Positions 45,322-55,305 of a DNA stretch of 64,000 bases are shown in pieces. The stretch spans positions 156,501 through 220,500 of the forward strand of contig JAOANU010000011.1 of the NCBI GenBank assembly GCA_034387635.1. The letters are read 5' to 3'. Source of the DNA: Rhodosporidiobolus odoratus (taxonomy: Eukaryota; Basidiomycota; Microbotryomycetes; Sporidiobolales; Sporidiobolaceae). Numbering within the stretch: position 1 is the stretch's first letter; the number at the start of each line of letters is the position of its first letter. A model generated the notes under the pieces. The model saw only the letters and a list, made by a program, of their open reading frames with translations. It made no database searches and was not told the origin of the DNA. The position numbers and the translations under genes are program-made.

Positions 45322-47009
45322 ATGTCAAACCCTTCCGGATCCCGAGCTGGCCCTATGGACGCGCATCAGGTTGCGACTTTCCAGGACGCCGCCGACTTCG
45401 TCGCACAGAAACTGGTTACGGCCGATGCCGACGCTCAAGTACTGTGTAAAAGCCTCGCCGCGCTCGAAGATGACGCTCTAGAGTCTACACTCTCAGCACT
45501 GATTCAGATCGTTGCACCGAGTTCCCCTTCAAAAGGCAAACGTCGCCCCGCTCGTTCCCGTTTCACCGCAGACGACGACCTGCCAGAGCCCAAACGCAGG
45601 AAAAGCCTCGCAGCCGTCGAGGAGGAGGACGATAGAATGCAAGTGGACGAGGAATTCAAGAGCGACCATACGCGCGGATCACCGAGCGCCTTTGGCGATG
45701 AAGAGCTCGACGAGAGCGTCAAGTTTGGTGAAGGATCTGGTGCGTGCCTCCGGTCACTGCGTCCTGTTTTGGGCGTACACATGTCCCTCACGCTGTTCTG
45801 TAGGAGCAACAGCGCCAAACTCGCCGCCACTGTCCCTACCTGCGCCGCAGGACTCGCTCGGTTCGGCGTCTGCCAGCAAGCGTACGTCTTCAGATAGCTC
45901 TTTGATCGAGCTCGCTGACATAGTCAATCCTCGCCAATACAGGTTCTAGCGCTATCTCGGCCCTCCCTTCTTTCAAGACGCGCACCTCCGCTCCCCCCGT
46001 CTCTTCTGCCCCAGCGCCCTCCCTCCCACCCGCCGACTCGCCCAGAAACTACTATGCCTCAGCTCCGCCGATTCAGTCGCGAGACACTTTTGCCTCCTCC
46101 AGCAATACTGTCGCCCTCGGCAGCAAGACGCCGGTATCGTCTGCCGGAGGCAGCGGGTTGAGCTCACTTGAGAAGGCCGATCTTCGGCGCACAGGAAGCT
46201 CCGTCTCCTCCCTCGCTGATCGTCCTCCTTCTCCGAAAGGAACCGGGACGCCTCCTCCTCCAGTATTTGTACCGACGCCGGTGAACAAAGCCTCCAACGC
46301 CAATAACCTCCGTACGGCGGCCCCTCTCGTGCCCGTCCCCGACAACGAGTTTGGCCAGCTCCTCAGAACGATCGGCTACACCGGACCTGTGGTACGCACT
46401 CTCTGACGTTGCACGTTCCTCTCAATGCTCAGGGCTTCCTCCTCATTAGCTACCAGTCAACTCCTGGTACAACAGTGTCGTCACCAACGTCGCACAGATC
46501 CTGTCGTGGCAGGGCGGAGCCGCCATGGTCCACAAAGCCCTCGCCACTTCACCGCCCTCGAGGCTGCAGCTTCTTTATAAGGAGTTTGCGAGAAATCCCA
46601 AGCATTACAGCATTTCGAAGTATGGAGCCGGTGAGTTTAATTTCGTCATTCGTGAGGCATGCTGTGTAAATCGGGGCCTCACAAGTCTTCTTAGGTCCAT
46701 TCACTCAGGCTATCAAATACGGTACCGTCGAATGGCGCGCCGCTTGTTTCGCCCAATTGGCTCCCAACCTTCTCGAACTCGCGACCCACTCACAGGGGAA
46801 TTACGTCGTACAGGCGGTCCGTCTCCCCGGTGTCTGGCGACACATCCCCTACGCTGACGCTGCTCGTCACGCCAACGCAGTGCGCCCGCTGTCCCGAGCT
46901 CTTCCCCCAGGTCTTGCAGAACCTTTACTCTCACCTTTCTCGGCTCAAGAAGCATCCTGCAGGGAAGTACGTTTGTCGAGCTTTGTCAGAGGGCCGCGGC
47001 AAGTATTAG
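45322..47009 (+). CDS. Short PUF/Pumilio-like repeat protein with disordered N-terminus
   Basis: The start MSNPSGSRAGPMDAHQVATF is followed by a small helical segment and a basic/acidic linker (PEPKRRKSLAAVEEEDDRMQ). A long Ser/Pro-rich region carries several SPP and SLADRPPSPKGTG-like sites. The C-terminal 190 residues are helical-repeat-like: EFGQLLRTIGYTGPV, VVTNVAQILSWQGGAAMVHK, RLQLLYKEFARNPKHYSISK, TVEWRAACFAQLAPNLLELA, then THSQGNYVVQAV, which is a clear PUF core helix (x-x-G-N-Y-V-V-Q). The last repeat ends HPAGKYVCRALSEGRGKY and TAG at 47009. Canonical PUF domains have eight repeats; this one shows about four. It may be a reduced or atypical RNA-binding domain. The promoter region is shared with the zinc-finger gene. 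Confidence 0.6.
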
Positions 47010-47392
47010 CAGAAGGCGCAACGCCGTCGCCGTCACCGACAAGTGGTTTTTGAGTCGCTTGTTGCGCTCTCGCTCGGTTTTCCCGCCGCAACCCCCTCGT
47101 TTTCACCCTAGCTCGTCCTCTCTCGCTTGTTCCCGTTTTTTGCCTGCGCGTATGTACGATACCCTCCTTCTCGCGCCACCGTTGCAAAATTTACTTGCGA
47201 TGCTCCCGTGTGGTTGTTCGAGCAGACGGCTGTCCGATATAAGATGCCCCGCCCGCAAGGAAAGCCCCGCCCGCAAAGAGTGCCCCGCCCGCAAAGACAG
47301 TGAACACGTTGTCAAGCAAGACGAAAAGGTTACATGTACTACAGGGAGACACCAGACGCCGCCGCAGCGTGCCTACAGCCAGAAACAACACC
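47010..47392. other. Convergent intergenic region with a small tandem repeat
   Basis: 3' regions of the PUF-like gene (+) and SDH2 (-). It contains three perfect or near-perfect 18-nt units (47246-47299, listed separately). No gene seen. Confidence 0.5.
47246..47299. repeat. Three 18-nt tandem repeats, unit core GCCCCGCCCGCAA
   Basis: Units start at 47246, 47264 and 47282. Each shares GCCCCGCCCGCAA and differs only in the last five bases. They lie between convergent 3' ends. Function unknown; a minisatellite-like slippage product is the simplest reading. Confidence 0.8.
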
Positions 47393-48941
47393 TTAGTGCT
47401 GCGCCATCTCCATCTTCAACCCAGCGATAGCCTTGGCAGGGTCTGATCAAGGGGGAAAACAACGAGTCAGCACCGGCTCAATCAGCCGAGAGATGAGGTA
47501 GAGAAATCTCAAGACGTACTCAGACCCTCTGCGGAAGAGCAAGAACAGAGCACGAAGAAAGGGTCGAACGAGATGTGCTGGTCAGCAGGTGTGCGGTGCA
47601 GGTCAGACGGGCGGAGCCGCGCAAGGCAGATGATAGCCACCGAGAGGGCAGTATCAAGCCGTGGAGGACGGGAGGGGACGCACTGGGGCAGGTCTTGGTG
47701 CAGTTGAAGCTGCAAAAGTAGATCTCAAGGTCAGCCAAGCTCTCCCCGTCGTCTCGTAAAAGTCAGGACATACATCGTGTGACACCTATACAGCGAGAAC
47801 GGGTTGGACAACTTTTCCAACCTTTCCGCCTTGACGGTATCCCTCGAGTCGGCCACCCATCGATATGCCTGCATCAAGACGGCCGGACCGAGGTACTGAT
47901 CCTGATTCCACCAGTACGAGGGGCACGACGTCGAGCAGCAAGCGCAGAGGATGCACTCGTACATGCCGTCGAGTTTGAGGCGGTCTTCCTTGGATTGGAG
48001 GTGCTCGCGGCCGTCGGCGGGGATCGGGGCTTGGAGGTAGGGTTGGATCGACTTGTACTGCTTGTAGAACCTGCGCGGGGGGGAGTTGGTCAGAAAAGAG
48101 GAAACTCGGAGCAGATGAAGGAAGCAGAGAAAAAGGCATACTGGGTCATGTCGGGGACGAGGTCCTTGATGACGTACACTGTGGGGTAAGGAAGGTGAGC
48201 TGTCATGTCGTCATTATGCGAGCAGAGGCGGAAGGACAAACTGTGCGGCAGAGGGTAGATCTTCAAGTTCTTCTGGTCCTTGTCGATCCTCTTCAAGCAA
48301 GCGAGCGTGTTGACGCCTGCATAGTCACAACCACCGTTTAATAACACGCCCAACCCGCGCAGAAGTAAGGCAGAGCAAGAACCGACCGTCAATGTTCATG
48401 GCGCAACTTCCACAAATCCCCTCCCTACAACTCCTCCTGAACGTCAAAGTCGGATCCAGCTCGTTCTTGATCTTGAGGATCGCATCCAGGACCATGGGTC
48501 CACACTTGTTCAAATCGATCGAGTAGTTTTGGAGGTAGGGCTTCTCGGCGGGCTTGTCGGGGTTCCAGCGGTAGATGGAGAAGGTCTTGAGTTGCTCGGA
48601 TTGGGGTTCGACGGCCGTGGCGAGGGTGCGGGTGAGCTGTGATCGGTTGTCATGATTACGCGGGAGAAGGGGTGTGCGCGGGAGGAGGGGAACGAAAGTG
48701 GCGGAAACCGCGGTTAGCAATCGGATCGAGGGGAGGACGAGGGAAGACGCGTACCTATACAGCGGGACCCAAGCCGTACACAAGTGCACATGCGACCCAC
48801 AAGAGGGGCAAGAGAGAGTCGAGACAGGCGACCGGTAAGCGAGGTGTCGGGATACTCTTGACAATCGAGAGTGAGATGAGGATGAGGCAGACGAACCTTG
48901 GGAACCTGACGGGCTGCTCGAGGGAGAGTGTGGGCGAGCAT
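47393..48941 (-). CDS. SDH2: Succinate dehydrogenase iron-sulfur subunit
   Basis: Subunit B of respiratory complex II carries electrons from flavin to quinone through three Fe-S clusters on the matrix side of the inner membrane. The start [15 protein letters not shown] is a basic presequence, split by an intron from [20 protein letters not shown]. The [2Fe-2S] region reads [18 protein letters not shown], followed by [10 protein letters not shown]. The ferredoxin part has [20 protein letters not shown] and a downstream FNCTKTCP, supplying the [4Fe-4S] and [3Fe-4S] ligands and the quinone-site Trp pair. It ends [11 protein letters not shown] and TAA at 47393. About eight introns; the first is unusually long here (about 260 nt). 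Confidence 0.96.
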
Positions 48942-49192
48942 GTTGCGTATCTTGGAAGAGTGGGTTCCAACAGGAATTCGAGATAGCAAGCTAGCGAGGT
49001 GGGGGAGAGAGGAAGAGGGCGAGGAGGGAGAGGCGACAAAAGGAAGCCTTCCGATTCGACGCTCGGGAGGAAGCGGACTTCTCTTCCACTCTCTCGCAAG
49101 CAGAGTGGCTGCCCAGAGTCAAGGCGTGGGCAAGACACTGTCACGCTGTACGCGCTGCTCTGGTGCTCGCTTCGCTTCTGACCCTTCGGTAC

Positions 49193-49318
49193 GTCATGGC
49201 GGATCTTGTTTTCCGAGAAAACCTCCGCCGCAAGCTTCGAAGCCTCCCTCTGCTTCTGTTTCATAGCCTGGTACCCATTTGCCAGCACGGCCAAGCTTCC
49301 GCAGATCACGAGAAACAT
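49193..49318 (-). CDS. Possible small protein gene, first exon only supported
   Basis: Between cyclophilin H and SDH2 on the same strand, a frame from ATG 49318 reads MFLVICGSLAVLANGYQAMK and continues with a charged helix (QKQREASKLAAEVFSENKIR) to a possible GTACCG donor at 49192. A single N-terminal hydrophobic segment plus a charged tail would suit a small membrane protein, for example mitochondrial. The frame stays open for another 140 codons, but that part overlaps SDH2 exon 1 and loses protein character, so the true 3' end is unclear. A 14-nt tandem duplication covers its start codon. Family unknown. Confidence 0.35.
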
Positions 49319-49334
49319 CTCACGAGAAACATCT
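49307..49334. repeat. 14-nt tandem duplication at the start of a small ORF
   Basis: CACGAGAAACATCT occurs twice in a row (49307-49320 and 49321-49334). Each copy carries an ATG on the minus strand. The outer ATG opens only an eight-codon frame (an upstream ORF); the inner one opens the small protein frame above. Confidence 0.85.
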
Positions 49335-49428
49335 CACGCGTCCCCGGGAGCCGCGACTGACGTGCCGGAGCGATGAACGTGAGGACCTGTAAATTCCCAT
49401 TTCTCCCTCGAACGTCTCTGCTGGACAA

Positions 49429-50616
49429 CTACAACTCCCCACACTCTGTCAGACATCCGTCAAGTATGTGTCAACATCGATGTACCTCGCAACTAGAGAT
49501 GAAGGGAGGAAGAGCTCGAAGGATAGGGTGAGGGAGACGGATAGAAGGAAAAAGGATCACGTACCGGTGATACTACACTGCAACTTTGGTCGGTTGTTGG
49601 GTCCAGTCGCGACGTTTTCAATCTTCCTAACGACGAGCATCGACGCCGCGTCGGCGACTTTACCAAAGACGACGTGTTCTGCGGTTCAGCAACATCCCGG
49701 GCCCCCGATGTCAGTCAAGTCAAGTGAAAGGGCACGATGAGGGAGAGAGACATGACGGTGTGTATAGGAGGCATGAAGGAAGAAGGGGGAGAAGAAGAAG
49801 AGGGGAAGACGCACTGCCGTTCAGGAATTCTGCCGGTTCGGTCGTAATGAAGAACTGACACCCATTTGTATGAGGTCCCGAGTTTGCCTATCCAACCTCA
49901 CGTCATGAGCATCTCCCCCCTTTGTTCCGCAATGGAAGGACAGAGAGAGGAAAAAAGGAGAGGACCGCACCATACTCAACAACCCCGCCTCATCGTGCAA
50001 CAAATCAAAGTTCTCATCCCCAAACTTGGGTCCATAGATGGACTTGGCCCCCGTTCCATCCTTGTTGAGGAAGTCTCCACCTTGAATCATGAAGTGGGGA
50101 ATAACTCTGCAGGTTCCGTGTAAAGGAAGGGAAGATTCAGTGGGACGGTCACCGGGAAAGGGACGAAGTGAATGAGGAAGGGTGAAGAAGCACGCAGAGA
50201 GATAGAGAAGAGTGGAGCCAGGAGATGAATGGGAGGAGAGGGGGAAGGGCAAGCAAACGGACCGGTGAAAGATATTGCCCTTGTACCCTACCGGCATACT
50301 GTTTTCCCGAAACTCGCCCGTACAGAACTGACGGAAGTTTTCGGCGGTTCTGGGCGTCAGAAAACAACACATGGTACGAGGTGTGGAGTGAGTGTAGGAG
50401 GATGAGGAGCAGGTGCCCAGTGCGCGGGAGTGGACAAGGGTTGGAGAGGGAGGAAAAAGTGCAAGAAAAGTTAGTATTCCCGGCTGCCTCCAAGGCGAAA
50501 GGTCACGATTTAGAGCACACTTACTTTGGGACGACATCATCGAACAACTCCATCTTGATCCTTCCGGCTGGGGTGTTACCGATCGAGATATCGAAGAAGA
50601 CCAGAGGTCGAGGCAT
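49429..50616 (-). CDS. Cyclophilin H-type peptidyl-prolyl isomerase
   Basis: Cyclophilin H catalyses Pro isomerisation and in animals binds the U4/U6 snRNP protein PRP4. The start [20 protein letters not shown] is fixed by an in-frame stop upstream. Next come [40 protein letters not shown] (with the active-site FHR), [80 protein letters not shown] and [17 protein letters not shown] terminal exon adds ECGEL before TAG at 49429, matching the QCGEM end of the H group. All catalytic residues (Arg, Phe, Gln, Trp-equivalent region) are in place as far as can be read. Five or six exons. Confidence 0.92.
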
Positions 50617-51196
50617 GATACTCTGTATGAGCTAGCTCGGTGGGATCGGTTCGTGCGAGCGGAGTGGGCGTTCCGTGTAGACGTAGGAGCTGGATGGATG
50701 GAAGGTAGCGCAGGGGAACGAGGACGACGAGTTTCGGTCCGGAGGGGAAGCTGTCGGCAGAAGTGGGAAGTGGGAAGGTCGAGCTGCAACAGGTGACCTT
50801 GTCAGTATCGTACAGTTGGCACGAGACCAACGACGTTGCCTTTCTCCGCCTTCCAAGGGCTCGGAGATGCTGCAATGCGGACTCAAGCTACCAAGCGATG
50901 GGACAACGTACCTTTGTCGCAATAGCTTGGAGGAGCGCGTGTGTTGGATAAGGCCTTAGATAGAGTGGTCTAGACAAGCTGGGATGCGCTCTCGAGGCGG
51001 TCAGAGCCAGTCGACGAGCGGTAGATGTTCAAACCCTCGTCCGACCCTCTCTTATCTGACTTGGGCGACTTTGTCGCTACGTCGTTAGGTCACTAGCGAA
51101 TATACAACAGCTGCACTGCAAGTACGATCAGAGGGCAACATAACTACGAAATACTGAAACAGATAAAAACGAGAGATGCAACCACCGCCATCTCTG
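50617..51196. other. Intergenic, 580 nt
   Basis: Lies between the Ser/Pro-rich gene stop and the cyclophilin H start, both on the minus strand. Minus-strand frames of about 100 codons end near the cyclophilin start but lack recognisable features. Holds the cyclophilin promoter and leader. Confidence 0.45.
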
Positions 51197-52390
51197 TTAT
51201 TTTCTTCGCCCTCCTCCGCCGCCCGATGAGATACCCATCATCGAGATACTCCTCAATCTCTCCTTTGCGCTGCTCCCTCCTACTCCTCCTCCGCCACTCA
51301 TGGGGGACGAAGAAGCCCCCGTGACCGCCGCTGCCGCGCGAACTTCCTCGCCCGCAATCTGCGTCGTCTCGCCCTCTTCCCTACTCGCCACCGGCGCCGA
51401 CCGCTTACTGGACTTTCGTCTGAATAGGGTGGGGAGAGAGAAGCTCCTTCGGTCGGGCTTGAGTTTGAGGCCTGATGCGGTAGGTGGGGCGGCGGCTGCC
51501 GAAGGTGTAGAGGGCGTTGAAGCGCCGGACGAACTGCGCGATGGCGAAGAGGACGAGGAGAGGGAGGGGGACATGGAGAGTGATGCCAAGGAAGGAGAAG
51601 TCGTAGATGGGCTGGGTCGTTGACCGCCGGCGCTCAGAGAGGTAGGGAAGGCTTTGGCTTTGGCTTTTCCGTTTCCCTTCCACCGTCTTTTCTTCCCTCC
51701 CTCGTCTTCCTTGACGGATTCCATCTCTCCTACGCCTTCGTTCAACGCGTCGGTCGACTCGGGCGGCTGAGCAGCAAACAGCTGGTCCAACTGGGTGGCA
51801 TCCTGTCCGGTACTGACGGTCGGTTTCGAGGCGGCACTGGCGACAGGGGTGAAGCCAAAGCTTTTCACGCTTCGGGTGGACGAGTAGACGGAGGAAGCGA
51901 CGGTTGAGACGGAAGACCTTCGGCGGGCTGAGACTGAGGCTGAGGCTGAGGCTGAAGTCGAGGTGGAAGTGGAAGGGGTTCGTGGGGTGCGGGTGGTGCG
52001 GGAGGGGGTAGGCGAGGGGTGGACTGGGGAGGGGGAGGGTGAAGGTGGAGCGAGGATACGAGAAGAGGGGGCTGTGGTGGGGAAAGGGTAGGCGGTCTGA
52101 GGGTGAGATGGAGAGAGCGAGGGTGAGGTGGAAGTGGAAGTGGGGGCGAGCAGAGGGGGAGCGAGAAGGGGCGAAGTGGACAGGCGAGGAGAGTAGGACG
52201 ATGAAGTTGACGAGTGTAGTGATCTGGATCTGGGTAGCCTGGGTAGAGGTGACGAGGTGGTTGAGTCGTTTAGACTGTCGTGGGGATGAGGGGGAGGGGG
52301 AGGGGGAGGTGGAGGTGATGGGAGAGGCTTGGAGCTATAGTAGTCGAGGGCCCGGAGAGTGATTGAGGTGCAGAGCAAGGGCAGACTCAT
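51197..52390 (-). CDS. Intronless Ser/Pro-rich disordered protein
   Basis: A single open frame of 397 codons from ATG 52390 (MSLPLLCTSITLRALDYYSS). A start farther out at 52504 is a non-ATG extension and is not used. After a short hydrophobic beginning the protein is almost entirely low complexity: a proline run near residue 26, repeated Ser/Thr/Pro (SRTTRTPRTPSTSTSTSASA), an acidic/basic element (MESVKEDEGGKKRRWKGNGK), RRSFSLPTLFRRKSSKRSAP with RxxS-type phosphosites, and a Gly-rich end (RLRSISMMGISSGGGGGRRK). No domain is recognised. Nearly every other gene in the window has introns, so an uninterrupted frame is notable. The high-GC repeats could also keep a frame open by chance; RNA evidence would settle it. 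Confidence 0.55.
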   Translation of the reverse strand: MSLPLLCTSITLRALDYYSSKPLPSPPPPPPPPPHPHDSLNDSTTSSPLPRLPRSRSLHSSTSSSYSPRLSTSPLLAPPLLAPTSTSTSPSLSPSHPQTAYPFPTTAPSSRILAPPSPSPSPVHPSPTPSRTTRTPRTPSTSTSTSASASASVSARRRSSVSTVASSVYSSTRSVKSFGFTPVASAASKPTVSTGQDATQLDQLFAAQPPESTDALNEGVGEMESVKEDEGGKKRRWKGNGKAKAKAFPTSLSAGGQRPSPSTTSPSLASLSMSPSLSSSSSPSRSSSGASTPSTPSAAAAPPTASGLKLKPDRRSFSLPTLFRRKSSKRSAPVASREEGETTQIAGEEVRAAAAVTGASSSPMSGGGGVGGSSAKERLRSISMMGISSGGGGGRRK

Positions 52391-52642
52391 GGCATGCTCG
52401 CAGATAGGTAGAAAAGACAGAGTCTGACTGCAGCCAAGATGAGCCTCATCGTCGACGACGAGGAGAACACCTCGGGTTAGTCTCTGCCCCAGCTCCGATA
52501 ACACCGTCTACACTCGCAACCGCATCACCAGTGCTACTCTTCCCCAGGCCGCTCCTTCCCCTGTTCCCCCTCTCGCTTCCGCCTCTCCCTCGGCTCTTCG
52601 TCGTCCGCCTCTCTGATCACCTCAGACTCGGCACGACGAGCA

Positions 52643-54873
52643 ATGAACGCCGACGCCGCCTCTCAATCCCTCGCCGTAGCCCGTCGCAAACTCGACGCAG
52701 GCGAGTTCAGCTCGGCCGTCCGGTTCGCCAAAAAGTCTCTCGCTCTCCACGAAACCGACGAGGCCAAGCAGGTCCTCCAACAAGCTGAACGAGGGGCCAA
52801 GGGAGGAGCGTCGGCCGCTACAACGGCGGCAGGTGGCGATGCGACAGGGTCAACCTCGACGTCCACGGCTACGTCGGCGGGACCTTCGACTGGGTCGACG
52901 AGGCAACGAACAACGGGAGCTGGCGCTGCTTCTTCCTCTTCTGCTTCCTCTTCTTGGCCTCCAGCATCATCATCTGCAGAAAAGGGAGGCGGCGACAAGA
53001 ACTGGACTCCGCAACAGGCGGCTATCGTCTCGAGGGTCAAGAAATGCAAAGTCACGGCCTACTACGAGATTCTCGAGCTAAAGCAGGAGTGTGGTGAAGG
53101 AGAGGTCAAGAAGGCGTACAGGAAGGTGGGTACATGTCCTTCATCTCGATCTCTCCTCGCGAAAAAGCAACCCAGCCATATCCCCAAGTCTCGTCCATCT
53201 GCAGTCCTCTCGCCTCTCCTTGCCCTGCCACACTGCTTCCTTTCTACTTCGCCAGACACCTCGCAGTACCACTCCCAACCGTGCTAAGTCTCCCTTGCTA
53301 TTCCACAGCTCGCCCTCGGCCTTCACCCCGACAAGAACCTCGCCCCGGGAGCCGAAGAAGCCTTTAAAAGTCCGTCTTCCCCTTTCCCCCCCCCCCCCCT
53401 GAGTCCATCTCGCGTCCCGCTGGATCAAGTTCCTTCGCTACTACTGATGCATGCCTCTGCGCTCTTTGCCGTGAACAGTGGTGTCTAAAGCTTTCACCGT
53501 CCTGTCCGACCCACAAAAACGCGCCATTTATGATCAAACCGGCGGCGATCCCGATTCCAGAGGTGGTGGCGGCGGAGGAGGAGGAGGGGGTGGGTTCTCT
53601 CCGTCATCTTTTGGCGGCGGGGGTGGGACCCGTTTCCCCGGTTTCGCGGGTCAACACGGAAATTACGGAGGAAGGGGGGAAGAGATCAGTCCGGAAGACT
53701 TGTTTAGGGCGTTCTTTGGAGGAGGGATGGGCGGGGGGGCGTTTGGGAATGGGTTTGGAGGAGGGGGGTATGATCCTCTGGGAGGAATGGGAATGGGAGG
53801 AGGAGGAGGGGGGTCGACCTTCTTCTTCGGACCGGGGATGGGGGTTAATGGAGTTAGAATGGGGGGAGGGGGTCGAAGACCTCAACAGGGTGGAGGGGGG
53901 CAGGCGGGCGCGGCAGGTGGACAGAGGAGTCAAAGTTCGGCTTGGGTTCAGATGGCTCCGTTGTTGCTGCTGTTTGCGTTCAGTTTCTTGACTCAGTTGC
54001 CGAGTTTGTTTGGAGGGGGAGGGAATAGGACGCCGGATTTTAGCTTTGAAAAGACGGCCCGGTTTTCGGTACGTTTTTTCCCCTTCCCTCCTCTCTATCT
54101 CTGTTTGCTGGCCGGGTGAATTAATGATTTCTCCTCGAGAAAACAGCACCCCCGCAATACCCAATCCGGCGTTTCCTACTTTGTCGACCCAACAACCTTC
54201 CCACATCACCCGACCTACTCTTCCCTCCTCCGATCCAACCCATCCCTGTTCACCTCATCTCACGCCGAAAACTCGAAAGAATACAAAGCGGACTTGGTCG
54301 CGCATTTACGACGGGAAGTCGAGTCGCAGGGCTCAGGGGCTACAGCGGAAGCTGTCAAGAGCAAGGGGGGAAAGTTGAGGATCCCGAATGATTGGGCTAG
54401 ATTTGAGAGGAAGGTCGAACAGAGTTGGGTGGGGAGGTTACAGGCTTATTGCAGAGCTGAGGTGCGTCTTCCTCTCTCTTTTGCTCCCGGCCCTCACCCT
54501 GTCTCTCTCTACCTCTCTGTCTCTCTCTCTTTCTACCTCTTGCCCTCCCACACACGCTCTCTCTGTACCCCCAAGCGCGCCGGGACTAACGACCCTTGAT
54601 ACGGTGCAGCTAAATCAACGGGAAGATCAACTTCAAAGAGCTACCGGATTCATGGGTACGTCCCTCTCCCTCGGCCACCCTCTCTCCTTCCCCTGTCTCG
54701 GCCCATCCCTGATCCCTACCTCTTCCCCCACGCGCGCTGATCCATTCCCCTGTCCCTTTGACGCCCCCGCAGGTATAGGTACCGACCACGCCGCCATCGC
54801 TCGAATCACTTCTCAGAGACTCGTTCACTGCGAAGAGTTGAGCAAGATTCCGGGGTACAGCGTTAGGTACTAA
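52643..54873 (+). CDS. ER membrane J-protein, DNAJB12/14 (Hlj1-like) family
   Basis: These Hsp40 co-chaperones stimulate cytosolic Hsp70 at the ER surface, for example in ER-associated degradation. The N-terminal helices MNADAASQSLAVARRKLDAG and VRFAKKSLALHETDEAKQVL are typical of the group. The J domain spans KVTAYYEILELKQECGEGEV, KKAYRKLALGLHPDKN with intact HPD, and AFTVLSDPQKRAIYDQTGGD. A long Gly/Phe-rich region follows, then a membrane segment MAPLLLLFAFSFLTQLPSLF and a DUF1977-type C-terminal domain (FSFEKTARFS, GVSYFVDP, then DWARFERKVEQSWVGRLQAY, and RATGFMGIGT). Five or more introns. A start at 52439 (MSLIVDDEENTSG spliced to this exon) is possible but would leave only 48 nt to the neighbouring gene. 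Confidence 0.9.
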
Positions 54874-55305
54874 ACTTGACCTGTGGTAGTGGAGCGAACA
54901 CGGGACAGTGGGGGACAGTTCTTCTAGAGTAGGGCTTGCATGGTAAGGCGTAGGGAATGGAGATGAGGAGGGGGGGCATGTACGACTATCTTCTGCTTCT
55001 TCCATTGTACGCGGCGAGGACGCAGTTTCTGCGTGTGAACCGGTCATTGCACACCCTTTCCATGCCCCGATTCAAGTGCTTCTTCGCCTGGCCTGATTTC
55101 TCTCTCCTCTTCCCACGAAAGCTGGCTTTACTTGATCTGGCTCCTCCAATTTTCTCTCCGCTGCGCTCCCTATGCGAGACACCTCGGCCAAGACCAGTCT
55201 CGACGACACAGAGAGAGAGTGAGAACACCACGCGTTCCTCCCCTGACTACATCGACAAGGCGCTAAGTACACCTCCCCCCCCCCCCCCCCCCAACACACA
55301 CACGC
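54874..55305. other. Convergent intergenic region with an 18-C run
   Basis: 3' regions of the J-protein gene (+) and the JTB-like gene (-). An uninterrupted run of C lies at 55275-55292, just beyond the JTB-like stop. No gene recognised. Confidence 0.5.

Noticed and set aside
48755..49318. 187-codon minus-strand frame running over SDH2 exon 1
   Set aside because: Only the first 42 codons look protein-like; the rest overlaps the SDH2 start in another frame and is Ser/Pro/Leu-rich noise. Only the first part is kept as a tentative exon.
51300..51907. Plus-strand frames opposite the Ser/Pro-rich gene
   Set aside because: Antisense shadows of the low-complexity minus-strand frame.
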